Source: Simmondsia chinensis (lineage: Eukaryota; Streptophyta; Magnoliopsida; Caryophyllales; Simmondsiaceae). From it: a DNA stretch of 64,000 bases. This document shows positions 21,197 through 33,187 of the stretch, one piece after another. Numbering within the stretch: the first letter of the stretch is position 1; each line of letters begins with the position of its first letter. The DNA is taken from the NCBI GenBank assembly GCA_018398585.1, contig JAGTTD010000010.1, positions 31,412,638 through 31,476,637 of the forward strand. The letters run 5' to 3'. The position numbers and the translations under genes are program-made. A model generated the notes under the pieces. That model made no database searches and was not told where the DNA came from. It saw nothing but the letters and a program-made list of their open reading frames with translations.

Positions 21197-24100
21197 ATGG
21201 CATCCGAGGACATAAAAATTTCGGGTATCGAAAAATTTGACGGTACTGATTTTGGGTACTGGCGCATGCAAATTGAAGATTATTTGTATGGGAAAAAGTT
21301 ACATTTGCGTTTGTTGGGTAAAAAGCCGGACGATATGAAAGACGAGGAATGGGATTTGTTGGATCGACAGGTTCTGGGTGTCATCCGTCTTACCTTGTCC
21401 AGGTCGGTAGCTCACAACGTCGTTAAGGAGAAGACAACGGCGACCTTGATGTCAGCACTCTCAGGGATGTATGAAAAGCCATCAGCGAACAATAAGGTAC
21501 ATTTGATAAAAAAGTTGTTCAACTTGAAGATGTCGGAAGGTACTCCCGTTACTCAACACTTGAATGCATTTAAAACCATTGCAAATCAGTTGTTATCAGT
21601 GGATATTAATTTTGATGATGAAATATGGGCGTTAGTGCTGTTAGCGTCGTTACCTAACAGCTCGGAGGCCATGAGAATGGCTGTTAGCAATTCCGCGGGC
21701 AAAGAAAAGTTAAAATATGACAATACACGTGATTTAATCTTGTCGGAAGAAGTGCGCTGGCATGACTCGGGCGAGTCAAACACTTCGAGTTCGGCCTTAA
21801 ATGTTGAAACCCGTGGTCGAAATTTTGAGAAAAATTCACGTTGAGGTAGGTCTAAGTCTAGACATAGGGGAAGAAGTAAAAGTCGAATGGGTCGTAAAAT
21901 TACTTGCTGGAATTGCGGGAAATTAGGTCATTTTAAACGAGATTGTAAAGCCGCTAAGAAGTCTGACTCAGACTCAGCTAATATTGCAATCGAGGAAGTA
22001 CATGATGCTTTGCTTCTTGCTGTAAATTCTCCAATCGATGATTGGGTGTTAGACTCTGGTGCATCTTTTCACACGACCTCGTGTCAAGAGGTGATTAAAA
22101 ACTATGTGGCCGGAAATTTTGGTAAAGTGTACTTAGCTGATGGTCAACCACTAAATATCGTGGGAAAGGGTGACGTTTGTATAATGTTACCAAATGGGTC
22201 GACTTGGACTCTAACCGATGTTAGACATGTGCCAAAATTGAAAAAGAACTTGATTTCTGTGGGACAGCTAGATGATAGCGGTCATTCTGTCACTTTCTCA
22301 AATGGAAAGTGGAAGGTTTCGAAGGGTGCGCTGGTGCTAGCCCGTGGTGTGAAATCGGGCACGTTGTATTTAACCTCGAAACTAGTTGACAGTGTTTTTG
22401 TTGCAGAATCCAAGAATACTTCTTCTGAACTGTGACATTGTAGGATGGGACATATAAGTCAGAAGGGCATGAAGATCCTTGCTGCAAAAGGGAAATTACC
22501 AAACGTGACGTCATTAGACCTTGGGACATGTGAAAGTTGTATTCTTGGCAAGTAGAAGAAAGTCAGTTTTTCAAAGCAAGGTCGAGCACCAAGATCACAG
22601 CGGCTGGAGTTAGTGCACACTGATGTCTGGGGACCTACCCCAGTATCTTCCCTTGGTGGTTCCCAATTTTATGTAACCTTTATTGATGATTTTAGCAGGA
22701 AGGTCTGGGTATACTTCTTGAAGCACAAGTCAGAGGTGTTCGAAGTATTCAAGAAGTGGAAGGCTATAGCAGAGATGGAATCAGATTCTAAGCTGAAATG
22801 TTTGCGCTCCGACAATGGAGGTGAATACATTGATGGTGGTTTTATCAGATATTGTGCTGCAAATGGAATAAGAATGGAGAAAACTCCCCCGAGGACACCT
22901 CATCTTAATGGTGTTGCTGAACGCATGAATAGAACCATAAATGAACGGGCTCGGAGCATGAGGTTGCATGTTGGTCTGCCCCTGATGTTCTGGGAAGATG
23001 CTATTAACACTGCTGTTTATCTAATCAATCGTGGTCCATCCGTTCCCTTAGGCTTCAGATTGCCGGAAGAAGTTTGGAGTGGCAAGGAGGTGAAATTGAT
23101 TCATCTACGAGTCTTTGGCTGCACATCTTATGTCTTGCTTGATTCCGATGCCAGGAATAAGCTTGAAGCCAAGTCAAAGAAGTGTTTCTTCATCGGGTAT
23201 GGTGATGAGTCATTCGGTATCGGTTTTGGGATGAACAAAACCGGAAGATCATTAGAAGCCGAGATGTTGTCTTCAATGAGAAAGTCCTGTTCCGGGACCG
23301 AGTCAGCTTAGAGAGAGATTCTGAGAGATCTGCTCGGGATGAGCCAGAGTTTGTCAGTTTGGAGCCGCTTCTTGGCATCACTCCTCAGTCCAGTGAACCA
23401 ATAGACTCTCCAGTGCTGGTCATTCAACAAGAAGTTCTACGTGAACCAGAGCCGAGTACACCTGCTCCATCCTTGCGCAGGTCTGACAGAACTATCAGAC
23501 CTCCAGAACTATATTCTCCATCTTCGAACTATATTCTGCTGACTGATGGAGGAGAACCGCAGAGTTTTGAAGAAAGCCTTGAAGATGAACATGCTAGCAA
23601 GTGGGAATTTGCTATGGAAGATGAAATGAGATCCTTACATGACAATCAGACTTGGGAGTTGACAGAGTTACCGATAGGAAAGAAGGATTTGCACAACAAG
23701 TGGGTTTATCGAGTGAAAGATGAACCTGACTGCAGTAAGAGATTCAAGGCCAGGCTCGTCGTAAAGGGTTTTCAACAGCAGCGGGGAATTGATTATTCTG
23801 AGATCTTTTCTCCAGTGGTGAAGCTTACAACCATCAGGCTTGTTCTAGGGCTGGTGGCAGCTGAAAACTTGCATCTTGAGCAGTTAGATGTGAAAACAGC
23901 TTTCCTACACGGTGACCTGGAAGAAGACATCTACATGCATCAGCAAGAGGGATTCGTAGAATCCGGGAAGGAGCATATGGTCTGTAAATTAAAGAAAAGT
24001 TTGTATGGTTTGAAGCAGGCTCCGAGACAATGGTATAAGATGTTCGACAATTTCATGAGTAATGCCGGTTATACCAGATGTCAAGCAGACCATTGCTGCT

Positions 24101-25104
24101 ATATCAAACACTTTGACTCCTCATATATCATTCTGTTACAATACGTCTATGATATGTTGATCTCTGGGTCCGATATTGAGGAGATTGAGAATCTGAAGAA
24201 ACAGTTGTCAAGTCACTTTGCCATGAAGGATTTGGGGCCCGCAAAGCAAATCCTTGGCATGCGCATTATCAGAGACAGAGCCGGCGGTACGTTGAAGTTA
24301 TCACAAGCCGAGTATGTTGAACGAGTATTGAAGCGGTTTAACGTGGATAAAGCTAAACCCGTAAGCACTCCTTTGGCAAATCATTTCCGACTTAGCCGAG
24401 ATCAAGCACCTAAGTCAACGGAAGATCGTGAGAAGATCAGTAGGGTGCCGTATGCCTCAGCTGTTGGGTCACTCATGTACGCTATGGTATGTACTCGACC
24501 GGATATTGCCCATGCAGTGGGAGTGGTGAGCCGATACATGAACAATCCTGGAAGACAGCACGGGGAGGCAGTGAAATGGATCATGAGATACCTTCGAGGT
24601 ACTACTGATGTTTGTCTTAATTTTACATCTGCTGGTCAAAGTTTGCAAGGTTATGTGGATGCTGATCTTGCTGGAGACATTGACAGTCGAAAGAGTACTA
24701 CTGGTTATGTATATACCTTAGGTGGTACTGCCATTTCTTGGTGTTCAAGTTTACAGAAGGTTGTTGCGTTGTCAACAATAGAAGCAGAGTACATTGTTGT
24801 GTCCGAAGCAGCAAAGGAGATGGTTTGGCTACAGAGCTTCTTGACAGAGTTGGGAAAGAAACTGGAGAAGGGCACTTTATACAGTGATAATCAGAGTGCG
24901 ATCTTTCTAGCGAAGAAGGCTGCTTTTCATGCCAGAACCAAACACATCCAGATTCGATATCACTTCATTCGTCATTTGCTTGAAGAAGGGGAGCTGTGTT
25001 TGGAGAAAATCCGTGGAAGTGAGAATCCAGCAGATATGCTAACGAAGGGTGTGACCCTTCATAAGCTGAAGCTCTGTGCAGTTTCAGTTGGACTCAACAC
25101 ATGA
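21197..25104 (+). pseudogene. element A gag-pol polyprotein, broken
   Basis: ATG 21197 starts a copia gag (MASEDIKISGIEKFDGTDF). A knuckle CWNCGKLGHFKRDC lies near 21905-21946, protease DWVLDSGASFHTT near 22039-22076, and the integrase zinc region near 22430-22550. The integrase core D,D,E can be seen (HTDVWGP, LRSDNGGEY, NGVAERMNRT). RT covers about 23650-24350 and RNase H about 24640-25070 (TIEAEY, YSDNQSA, TKHIQIRYHFIR). Lesions are TGA at 21842, TGA at 22433 where LWHCRMGH is expected, TAG at 22553, and a single-base deletion near 23218 that shifts the frame. In the RT active site, YVDD is changed to YVYD (codon 24148-24150). The first two stops and the TAG fit transitions from CGA, TGG and CAG. 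Confidence 0.93.
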
Positions 25105-25173
25105 TGATAGTGTTCGAGGGGGAGCATGCGGAATACTATGAGCAGAGGTTGTCTATAAGCTGCATCAGTCTCC

Positions 25174-25183
25174 AAGGGGGAGA
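25174..25183 (+). promoter_or_regulatory. polypurine tract of element A
   Basis: AAGGGGGAGA just before the 3' LTR start at 25186. Confidence 0.8.
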
Positions 25184-25185
25184 TT

Positions 25186-25594
25186 TGTTAGGTGGAGACT
25201 GTTTTGGCTGATTTGTTTCAGCAAAGATTTGGAAGCTGATTTCTTCCTCCTCCACATTTAATGGTCACCCACTTTTGTTGACCAACTAGCTACTGTTGAT
25301 GGCAGTAATGGGAAGACATTATTGAGCTCCATGGCTGTTCTAGGCTTATAAATAGAGCCTTGTTTCTTATGGAATGACAGGGCAAAGTGAACAAAATAAA
25401 AGAGAGAGAAGAGTGAGAGAGTAAAATACTCTTGTAATACCTCTGAATTTTTATAGTGAAATTTCGTTGCTCCCCCTCAGTGGATGTAGGCTTCGGCTGA
25501 ACCACGTAAATCTTTGTGTCATTTTCTTTCTTTATCCTGATTTCACTTATTTTGGAACCCAATCTAGGGTTTCTGTGTGTGTCATTTCCTAACA
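25186..25594 (+). repeat. 3' LTR of element A
   Basis: 409 bp, about 98% identical to 20248-20655 by eye. Confidence 0.95.
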
Positions 25595-25599
25595 CTTAC

Positions 25600-26100
25600 T
25601 ACCCCCCACAATGGAATGTCTCACACTACATTCCTAAGCCATCAATTGTTATAAAATATAGCTAACTAACGAGCTTAAATACATTGTAATTAGTAGAATA
25701 TCTCTCATTGATATCCGACATCCAACACAACAAAGAGTCTATTACAATGTAAACCCCATTCATAGTACTTCTCTAGCACCTCAACAATTTAATTAGAGCA
25801 ATTCAATATACATCATCTGGATCAATGTATGTAGACTAGATCTACCGCTGACATATGAAATAATAGGACGAATGTTGTGTTTTTCATCAAACCATAACGT
25901 TATCAATTACCTTAGCGTATTTAACTTATGACACGATGCCGCATTTTTCTCCTCATCAAGTGAACACTAGGGTCATATAGTATGTCATCCAATTGACCAA
26001 CATGAGTATACAACATATGACGATAACCCAAACAAGGTATCTAGACACAAGTTAAATACCAAGCCTATGATGAATCAATATTCTCATATGACCTACCCCT
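25600..26100 (-). pseudogene. element B, decayed copia RNase H region
   Basis: The stretch from about 25741 to 26010 (accccattcatagtacttc, acactagggtcatatagta) follows element C at about 31215-31450 (accccaatccatagtacc, gctaggatcatatggagt) in the same order. There C encodes the minus-strand end of RT and RNase H. No frame remains open here. Confidence 0.6.
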
Positions 26101-28106
26101 TACCCTTTTCCCAAAACTAGAAAAGAAGGCATGAAATAATGACTCTAAGGGCATAGAAGTCTCCCAAGACAACATAAGTTCACATATGACTCAAACATAT
26201 CAATATTTCCCGACTCTTGGCTAAAATTCAGCATAGACATGCTAATACTGCATAATTCAAAACCTGACCAGCATGAAACCAATACTAAAACGGCACAACC
26301 AGCTAATATGCAGCATTTTTAGTAGCAAACAGTCCAAAAACTGCAGTATGTACACAACATTCAGCCTAAAACCAATATGGACAATACCAAATTCAATATG
26401 AGCATTCCCATTCAACAGGTAGATGTCATAATCTGCCAATGAACAACAATATACAATAGTTGACAGCCCGTAACAACTTGTAACAGCACATTCAGCTTGA
26501 AAGAGACATGTTTCAACATTTAAAACACGCTTTTCATCATTTCAAGCAACATGCACCAACATATGCACTTGCTTCAAACATAGCCATGGGAAACACATGA
26601 GACACATCAACATGAAGACTAATATACAAATCACACATAGATTTTCACAAGAACTCATAAGTCCTATTAGCCTTTAAAATGTTCAACCATTTCATGAAAT
26701 GTATTCACATTTATTTGGTGCATTAAAAGAATGTCGATAGAATAAGAGTTCTAATGGGATCTGGTGTATTAATGCTGATATGATCATGTTGGATAAGAAA
26801 ATCATTCACAAATGCTCAGCTTCAATGTCTTATTTTAAAATCTTGTGTCCTATTCTAAGACAACTTCAAAATAAGATGTGTTTCACTTCCAGATTTTCTT
26901 GAAAATCTTACATTAAGATCACAATTGAACGCATTTTCATAAAATCCTATGTGAACAACTTGCTTATCATTCATTATCTCAAACTATGCCCCACGCAGAA
27001 AGAATCTGCATGGCCCATTCAATTTATAAACTTTCTTTACCTTTAGACTACCAAACACCTTTTTCTTAAGATATCATGTTCTTTTAACATTATTTCTTCA
27101 GACGTATTAAATTAAGAAATAATTTCTCAAAATAAGACCAATTCCATAAACTGAGCAAACCTAAAATCAAATCCTGCACTAATTGTATAGATAATGCCAC
27201 AAGGTGATCAATTCATGAAAATCTTAAAATAACCCAATGTGAGTTAGGCTAATAGGACGCAAAGATGGCCAGAGAGCATGTAAGGCAGTGGCAGCATATA
27301 TAAGAGGTTTTCATTGCACATGAATTATAGATTTCCAATTCATTGGCTGACAAACAGATGTCTCCCAAAAATATCTCAAAAAGATGGAACGGCTTTGTCT
27401 CATCAACATTCAAAACACCACCTTAATTTTACTAGTAATGAAGCTTTTAGGAGATGTCTTCTCTAGATAAACTAAATTTGAGGCTCTATTTTGTCAAACT
27501 TTCATATTTTGATGTTCTGTATGCCCCTCATAACTCATTTCTTTCTAGCCATATTTTTGTTTCTTTTCCTCAGCTCAGCACTTTGATCATGTCATTCCTC
27601 TCAAATTCTCAGGAGCATATAATTTCCAAAAGTCAAAGAACCTAACCTCAAGGATGTTAACTGGGAGGATAAGCATGAATTACTCACTATTTGATTAGCA
27701 TGCCGCCAACCAAGGCGGTGAACCACAGCTGTTGTCGGGGCGCCTAAACATATACATCTCCAATTCTTTTTCCCTCCTTTTATAGTTTCCCACATAAATC
27801 TTAGTGCCCTTTTTTCTCCATCTTCTCATGTGACATCATGTTTAATTTTAGTATATAAATTGAGATAATTTGCCTAGTACATTCTCTAAACGACAAGAAT
27901 TAGAGATCTGAAACACTACTCTTAACCTATGATGCAAAATTACAACGACAAATCTAAATTCTCTGCAACAAAATAAAAAAAAAAAACCCCTAATTTGACA
28001 AGTTATCCAAATTCTAGAGTTCAAACAAACCCTAATTCGATTTCTGACAAGTTACACTGTCATTAAGCCTTGTTGCCATGATTGATATGTAAATCGTCTT
28101 TTACAT
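26101..28106 (-). other. element B interior, 2 kb of unidentified non-coding sequence
   Basis: This stretch lies between the RNase H remnant and the LTR, where gag, integrase and RT would be expected. I find no copia protein similarity in any frame. It may be filler like that in large non-autonomous LTR elements, or captured host DNA. No standard primer site adjoins the LTR; the nearest TGG word on the minus strand is about 27 bp inside. Confidence 0.45.
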
Positions 28107-29425
28107 TGTTATAATACACAGTAAAACCAGTGAACCTGTAGCAAAATTACTGTTAAATTTGCAATGAATATTATAGAAAATTCAGTAAAACTTTAGTAAA
28201 TACTGCATAAAATATTTAGTAAAATATATCTATAAAAATTACAGTAAAATTACTGGTAATTTCAGCTAGAAATGGCAGCAAATAAATCTTTAATTACAGT
28301 AAAATATTTATGCAAATTGCAATAAAATAATAGCTAAAATATTAGTAAAATAACTAGAAAAATTACAGCGAAAATTAGCAGTAAAATTAGAGGAAATCGT
28401 AGTGATAAATCAGCAAAGATGCAGCAGCGAAATTTAGTGAGAATACCTAAACATAGCAATCAAATTTAGTGAAATATCAATAAAATACCTAGAAAAATTA
28501 CAGCAAAAATTAGCAGTAAAATTAGAGGAAATCGCAGTGATAAATCAGCAAAGATGCAGCAGCGAAATTCAGTGAGAATACCTAAACATAAATGGAGAGA
28601 TTGATTAGAATACCGAAGGAGAGATTAATTAGAAAGATCTTACAAAACGGTGATCTCACGCCGTGGTAAATGCCACTGTCCTACAAGACGACTGCGCTGC
28701 TGCTCCAGTGCAAACAATAGTATCGGCGGCCGTCTTCTTGGATTAACGCGATCCGACTCTTAACGTGCTCTTGTTAATTGCCGGGTAGGAGTGCCAAAGA
28801 AATTTTCCCAAAATTAATCAATTCGTTTCAAGAAGCAAAAGCCACATATTACAAGTATTTATACCCATTGGTAAATTTTCAGATCTTCGATTAAAAGAAT
28901 TTGGTGATGAATCTTGATAAGAGAGAGATCGGAGAGGATTGAGAGAGAAGATAGTGGAGATTTTGGGGTGTTGGGATAGCAGCCCTCAAGAGAGAGAGAG
29001 AGATATGAAAATGGAAGCGGCTGAAGAGTAGCGACACATTTCTGTATAGAGCTTTTTCGCAAGCGCATTTTTATAGCGGTAACAAAAACCTTCCAGCAGC
29101 CGTAAACAGCTGAAATAATGAGAATCCCAACAGCCATAAACGACTAGTAAAGGTGACTTGTAACGGCTCAAATAAATGAGACCTCAACAGCCATAAACGA
29201 CTAGTGAATTAAATAGGTGTGGTAATTTACGATACCGGTTTTGAACAATTATTTTTCAAAAATTAAATATAACCATTAAGAAAAAGATCACCTACCATTC
29301 CCTCACCCTTTCACGTGATTTAGGAAATGCTCCTATATTTAAAGTAGAGAAAACTCCTCTGTCTTCCCAATGTGAGATACAACAAATAGTATTTATATAG
29401 TTAAGCTTGTAACATTTTTCCTACA
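28107..29425 (-). repeat. 5' LTR of element B with internal tandem duplication
   Basis: 1319 bp. It is longer than its partner because a block of about 130 bp beginning aactagaaaaattacagc (about 28350) is repeated from about 28483 (acctagaaaaattacagc). The other LTR has one copy. Ends TGTTATAATA and CCTACA. Confidence 0.85.
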
Positions 29426-29430
29426 CTAAT

Positions 29431-29822
29431 TTCTTGGACAGAGAAAGCCTTGGTAGGAAAGAACCACAAATGTGTTCCGTATGTTTTCATACTGAAAGAA
29501 GAGCTAAATATATAGATCCAAGTGACGCATTTTTTGTTGAGAGCAATCTAGGAATTGAAAAAAGATCAACACATTTTTACTTGGATATGGAGAACGTTAC
29601 TCAACCAATTGGAGAAAGGTAAGCACATGTTTTTTATTCTTCTTCTTTTTTTTTTTTTAATTTTAATTATAACAATAAAAATTTAAATTGCAAGCATAAA
29701 AATAAAAAAATGGAGTTGAAAAAAATTCTACTACACCACACACGCATGGCCCGACGCGGCACTCCGATTGGTACAATTTCAATAATTAATTTTACTTCAA
29801 AAATTTTAAAACACATCCAACA
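29431..29822 (-). repeat. element C 3' LTR, larger part (continues 17439-17480)
   Basis: Continues the C LTR after the B insertion (ttcttggacagagaaagcc) and ends CACATCCAACA. Similar to 43804-44134. The open frame at 29434-29622 lies inside the LTR and is not a gene. The adjacent minus-strand ATGTTGGGGAT (29823-29833) fits a polypurine tract. Confidence 0.82.
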
Positions 29823-29833
29823 ATCCCCAACAT

Positions 29834-30469
29834 GATTGAAAATTTTTAAATGAAAATGTTTTTTTTATTTTTTTAGCAGTACAAACTACACTTGAACATA
29901 CTAATGTCTTTTGAACTTGAATCAATATCCAGTAAGCATGTATGTCCCATAACCTTTTAGATGAGCAAATCTTGAACCTTAGAGGTCATTATGAGGCACA
30001 CACATGCCCACTTTATGTGGTTCTAATATTGTGACATATTCTGTAAATAGGAATTGTACAATCCCTAATAACAATCGAAACCTGGGTACTCAAGAATGCT
30101 TTAGAGAGTAAGCCTTTACTCTTGACAGAGGATATTTTATCATCCCTACATTCCAGGAGGTGAGTCCATCAGGTGTGCTACCCTCTGCCACCATAAAGGC
30201 TATGGACTTCATTAAGAGCTTACAAGCTCATCTTCAACGTCGTGGTAGAAGAGTCTATTAGGTGTGCTGCCCCACAGCACCGTAAAGGCTATGGAATTTA
30301 AGAAGAGCAGTAAGCTCTTATTCACATCATGTCATATTTAACATATCAATAAGCCACAACAACATTATCTTGGAAGGAACTAGAGTGGCTTAATCACAAG
30401 GTCTCCACCTTGGCTTCGTTTGACCCACTGAACATCGAGAGTAACTCCTGAGACGGGTATGCACCAAGA
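29834..30469 (-). other. element C untranslated 3' region
   Basis: Non-coding stretch between RNase H and LTR with two related phrases (aggtgtgctaccctctgccacc near 30173, aggtgtgctgccccacagcacc near 30260). Element B has a similar region near 19020. Confidence 0.5.
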
Positions 30470-30762
30470 TCAAGTCATACATACGAGCTTAAGTCCCATT
30501 TCCTCCACTGTATCATATATTGCCTTCTTAGAAAGACTTTTAATAAGAGGATCAGCCAAAATTTTCTCACTCCTTACAAACTCGAGTAAAATAACATTAT
30601 TTTCTATTAAATGTCTCATAACACCATTTCTGAGGTGAATATGCCTATGCTTACCATCATATTCCTCGCTTTTCGTCACTCTAATGGCCGGTCGTAAGTC
30701 ACAACGCATCGAAACCAAAGGCGTGGGTTTCCCACACAACATATCTAAACCTGTCAACTCTA

Positions 30763-31030
30763 CAATAACAACAGCAGCAGCAGCAGCAGCAGACCCAGTG
30801 CCTCAAGGGCTCCCGCCTAAGCAGGGTATGGGGGCTAAATGTACGTAGCTTTACCCCTTTAAGGTGTAACTCTGCTGAGAGGCTGTTTCTGAGGAGCCCT
30901 AATCTTATGGGGTTGGCAATACGAGGACTTCTCAGAAGGTCACCCATCCTGGTATCACTCTCGTCCAAGCATGCTTAACTTCAGAGTTTTAATAGGATCC
31001 CGTACATTACTGCCTAGTAAATGAACTCCT
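30763..31030 (-). mobile_element. complete 5S rRNA-headed SINE with RTE-type tail (copy 2)
   Basis: Same structure as 6670-6921. On the minus strand there is a full 5S-like head with AAGTTAAGCATGCTTGG (A-box region, about 30967-30981), GACGAGAG, and C-box AGGATGGGTGACC (30938-30950), ending GAAGTCCTCGTATTGCCAAC. The RTE-like tail follows, with CCTTGAGGCACTGGGTC and (TGC)n/TTGTTATTG. Perfect 11-bp target duplication TGTCAACTCTA at 30752-30762 and 31031-31041. It sits inside the RNase H region of element C, so it is younger than C. Confidence 0.9.
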
Positions 31031-32217
31031 TGTCAACTCTAATGCTATAAATCCACATTCCATAGTTGATTTAGTAATACATGTTTGTTTAGATGATTTC
31101 CAAGACACTGCATCATTGTTAAGCATAAAAAATTATAACCAACAGTAGAATGTATCTCATCATTATCAGACACCTAATTGGCATCACAATATCCCTCAAA
31201 ATTAGTAAGAAATTTCTTATGATGTGAACCCCAATCCATAGTACCATGTAAGTACCTTAACAATCTAATTAAAGCATTCCAATGCTCATTATTAGGATTA
31301 TGAATATAACAAGTAAGTCTATTAATAGCATATGCTATATCAGAACGAGTGTAGTTCATTACGAATATAATGCTCCCGATTATTTTAGCATATTCAGTCT
31401 GTGATACACTTATTTTTTCTTTAGGTGAATGCTAGGATCATATGGAGTCTTAACGGGAATGCCATCATAATGACCAGATTTTCTAAGTATCTTCTGCACA
31501 TAAAGAGATTGACTAAAAGTCAAACCCTCGGGAGTTCTAGTTATTTTAACACCTAGAATAATATCAGCTTCACCTAAGTCTTTTATGTTAAACTATGAGC
31601 TTAAAAAATATTTTGTGGCATTTACAACATTAACACTCATATAAAAAATAAGCACGTCATCCGCATACAAACAAATGATCACACATCCATTCTCATCGCA
31701 TTTACGGTACACACATGCATCACCATTATTAACAACAAAACCATGCATGACTAGTGTACTATCAAACTTTTGGTGCCATTGTTTAGGAGCTTGTTTAAGA
31801 CCATACAAGGACTTAACAAACTTACATACTTTGTTCTCTATTCCAGAGACAACAAACCCTTTTGATTGTTCCATGTATATTTCTTCATTAAGGTCACCAT
31901 TTAAAAATGCAATTTTGACATTTATTTGATGCACTACAAGATTATGAATATATGCAAGAGATATCACAGCTCCAATGGTAGCTTAGTTATATGTGAATAG
32001 GTGTCGAAGAAATCTATTCTGTGTTTTCAGGTATATAGCCTTTAGCCACTAATCTGGCCTTAAACTTATCAATAGACCAGTCTGTTCTCAATTTCTTCCT
32101 CAACACCCACTTACACCCAATCGATTTGCATGCTTAGGAAGGTTTACTAAAATTCATGTGTTATTACTCATAATAGAGTCCAGTTTACTATTAATAGCCT
32201 CTCTACAAAAGGGTACA

Positions 32218-32622
32218 GATTTGGTGCTTTGGGCTGCTCACAGCACAATTGGCTGTAGGGAAGCGAGAGAGAGAGGGGTGAGTGAATGAGTAAAATATTT
32301 TTTTTTAATTTTAAAAATTATTTAAATTATATTTTTTAATTTAAAATTTTAATATATTTAAAATATTATTAAAATTTTAAATTATTCATATAAATTTATT
32401 TATTTGACTATTTATCGTTTAGGTGCTCGTTAAATTTATGTTGAAAATATTAAAATGACTACGTTCTAATAATTTTTAAATATATTAAATTTTAAAATTA
32501 AAAAATATAATTTAAATAATTTTTAAAATTAAAAAAAAAATTTTACTCATTCACTCACCCCTCTCTCTCTCTCCCTCCCCTACAGCCAATTGTGCTGTGA
32601 GCAGCCCACAGCACCAGATCTT
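32218..32622. mobile_element. foldback/MITE-like element with inverted repeats of about 140 bp
   Basis: The left end GATTTGGTGCTTTGGGCTGC and the right end, read in reverse complement (GATCTGGTGCTGTGGGCTGC), match. The match continues through CTCACAGCACAATTGGCTGT, a GAGAGAGAG tract, GTGAGTGAATGAGTAAAAT and an AT-rich arm, for roughly 140 bp on each side. Total about 405 bp; no coding sequence. An imperfect 21-bp direct repeat (5 mismatches) lies just outside at 32197-32217 and 32624-32644. Both inserts and repeats lie within the RT-side coding region of element C. Superfamily not determined. Confidence 0.8.
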
Positions 32623-33012
32623 TGCCCCTCTCCAGAAAGGCACATCTATGAATTTCATTGCTTCGTCGTATATCTTAGGATCTTTCTCTATAATAAATGT
32701 ATTAACAAAATATTCATTTACAACAATATGCTCAAACAAGAATGCAGTTATAAAGTCAAGTCTAAAACTAGTATCAATTTGTGCTTTTTTACTCCTCTTG
32801 GGTCTGTCAACCTCATTTTCAGAACATGAAGGCTTAGCAGATGATTATGTAGATGCAATAGGTAAAGTAACAAGCAAATATGCTTTCATAGGAAATATAT
32901 GCTCAAAGAATTTTACATCTCTAGCTTTCATAATACTAAGTCCAAAAGACGACTCATTTTTAAGCATGATCCTAGCACTTCCTGTCTTATTTTCAGTATC
33001 TATAGTCTTCTA

Positions 33013-33187
33013 GCATATGTTGGCCCTGCTTGTATTTTGTTTGGCACTCCTGTTTTCTTATTTTGGTCTGTTGTTTGTGTTTATCCTTTTTGGTCACATG
33101 TTTTCTTATGGATGCCCTGAGCCTTGCTTTGGTCGAGTGCCCTATCTTGTATCCCGACATTGTCACTAATTATCGGAAAAAAATAGG
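33013..33187 (+). mobile_element. 5'-truncated L1 LINE tail inside element C
   Basis: Plus-strand T-rich 3' untranslated sequence ends CACTAATTATCGGAAAAAAA, the same end as other L1 tails here (60085-60250). It interrupts the integrase C-terminal reading of element C. No clear target duplication. Confidence 0.6.

Larger units (their letters stand above)
20248..25594 (+). mobile_element. element A: young Ty1-copia retrotransposon (Tork/Tnt1-like) inserted in B
   Basis: LTRs 20248-20655 and 25186-25594 begin TGTTAGGTGG and end TTCCTAACA. The perfect 5-bp target duplication is CTTAC (20243-20247 and 25595-25599). I count about 8 substitutions and one single-base indel between LTRs of 408 and 409 bp, about 2%, which points to a recent insertion. 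Primer site, polypurine tract, TATA box and all pol domains are recognisable. Gag-pol carries three in-frame stops, one frameshift and a mutated RT active site, so this copy cannot move by itself but could be moved in trans. Confidence 0.96.
17481..29425 (-). mobile_element. element B: minus-strand copia-derived LTR element with 1.2-1.3 kb LTRs
   Basis: LTRs at 17481-18683 and 28107-29425 begin (plus strand) TGTTATAATA and end CAACA/CTACA. The perfect 5-bp target duplication CTAAT (17476-17480 and 29426-29430) lies within the LTR of C. Joining the flanks gives the uninterrupted LTR of C as seen at 35266, which proves the nesting. A GGGGGAT tract next to the left LTR, read on the minus strand, fits a polypurine tract, so the element points left. 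Without element A the interior is only about 4 kb and holds just a decayed RNase H remnant (25741-26100). B is therefore non-autonomous. Confidence 0.85.

Noticed and set aside
29434..29622. Open frame in the LTR of element C
   Set aside because: The same sequence occurs in the other LTR at 43804-44000 with a broken frame; it is LTR sequence.
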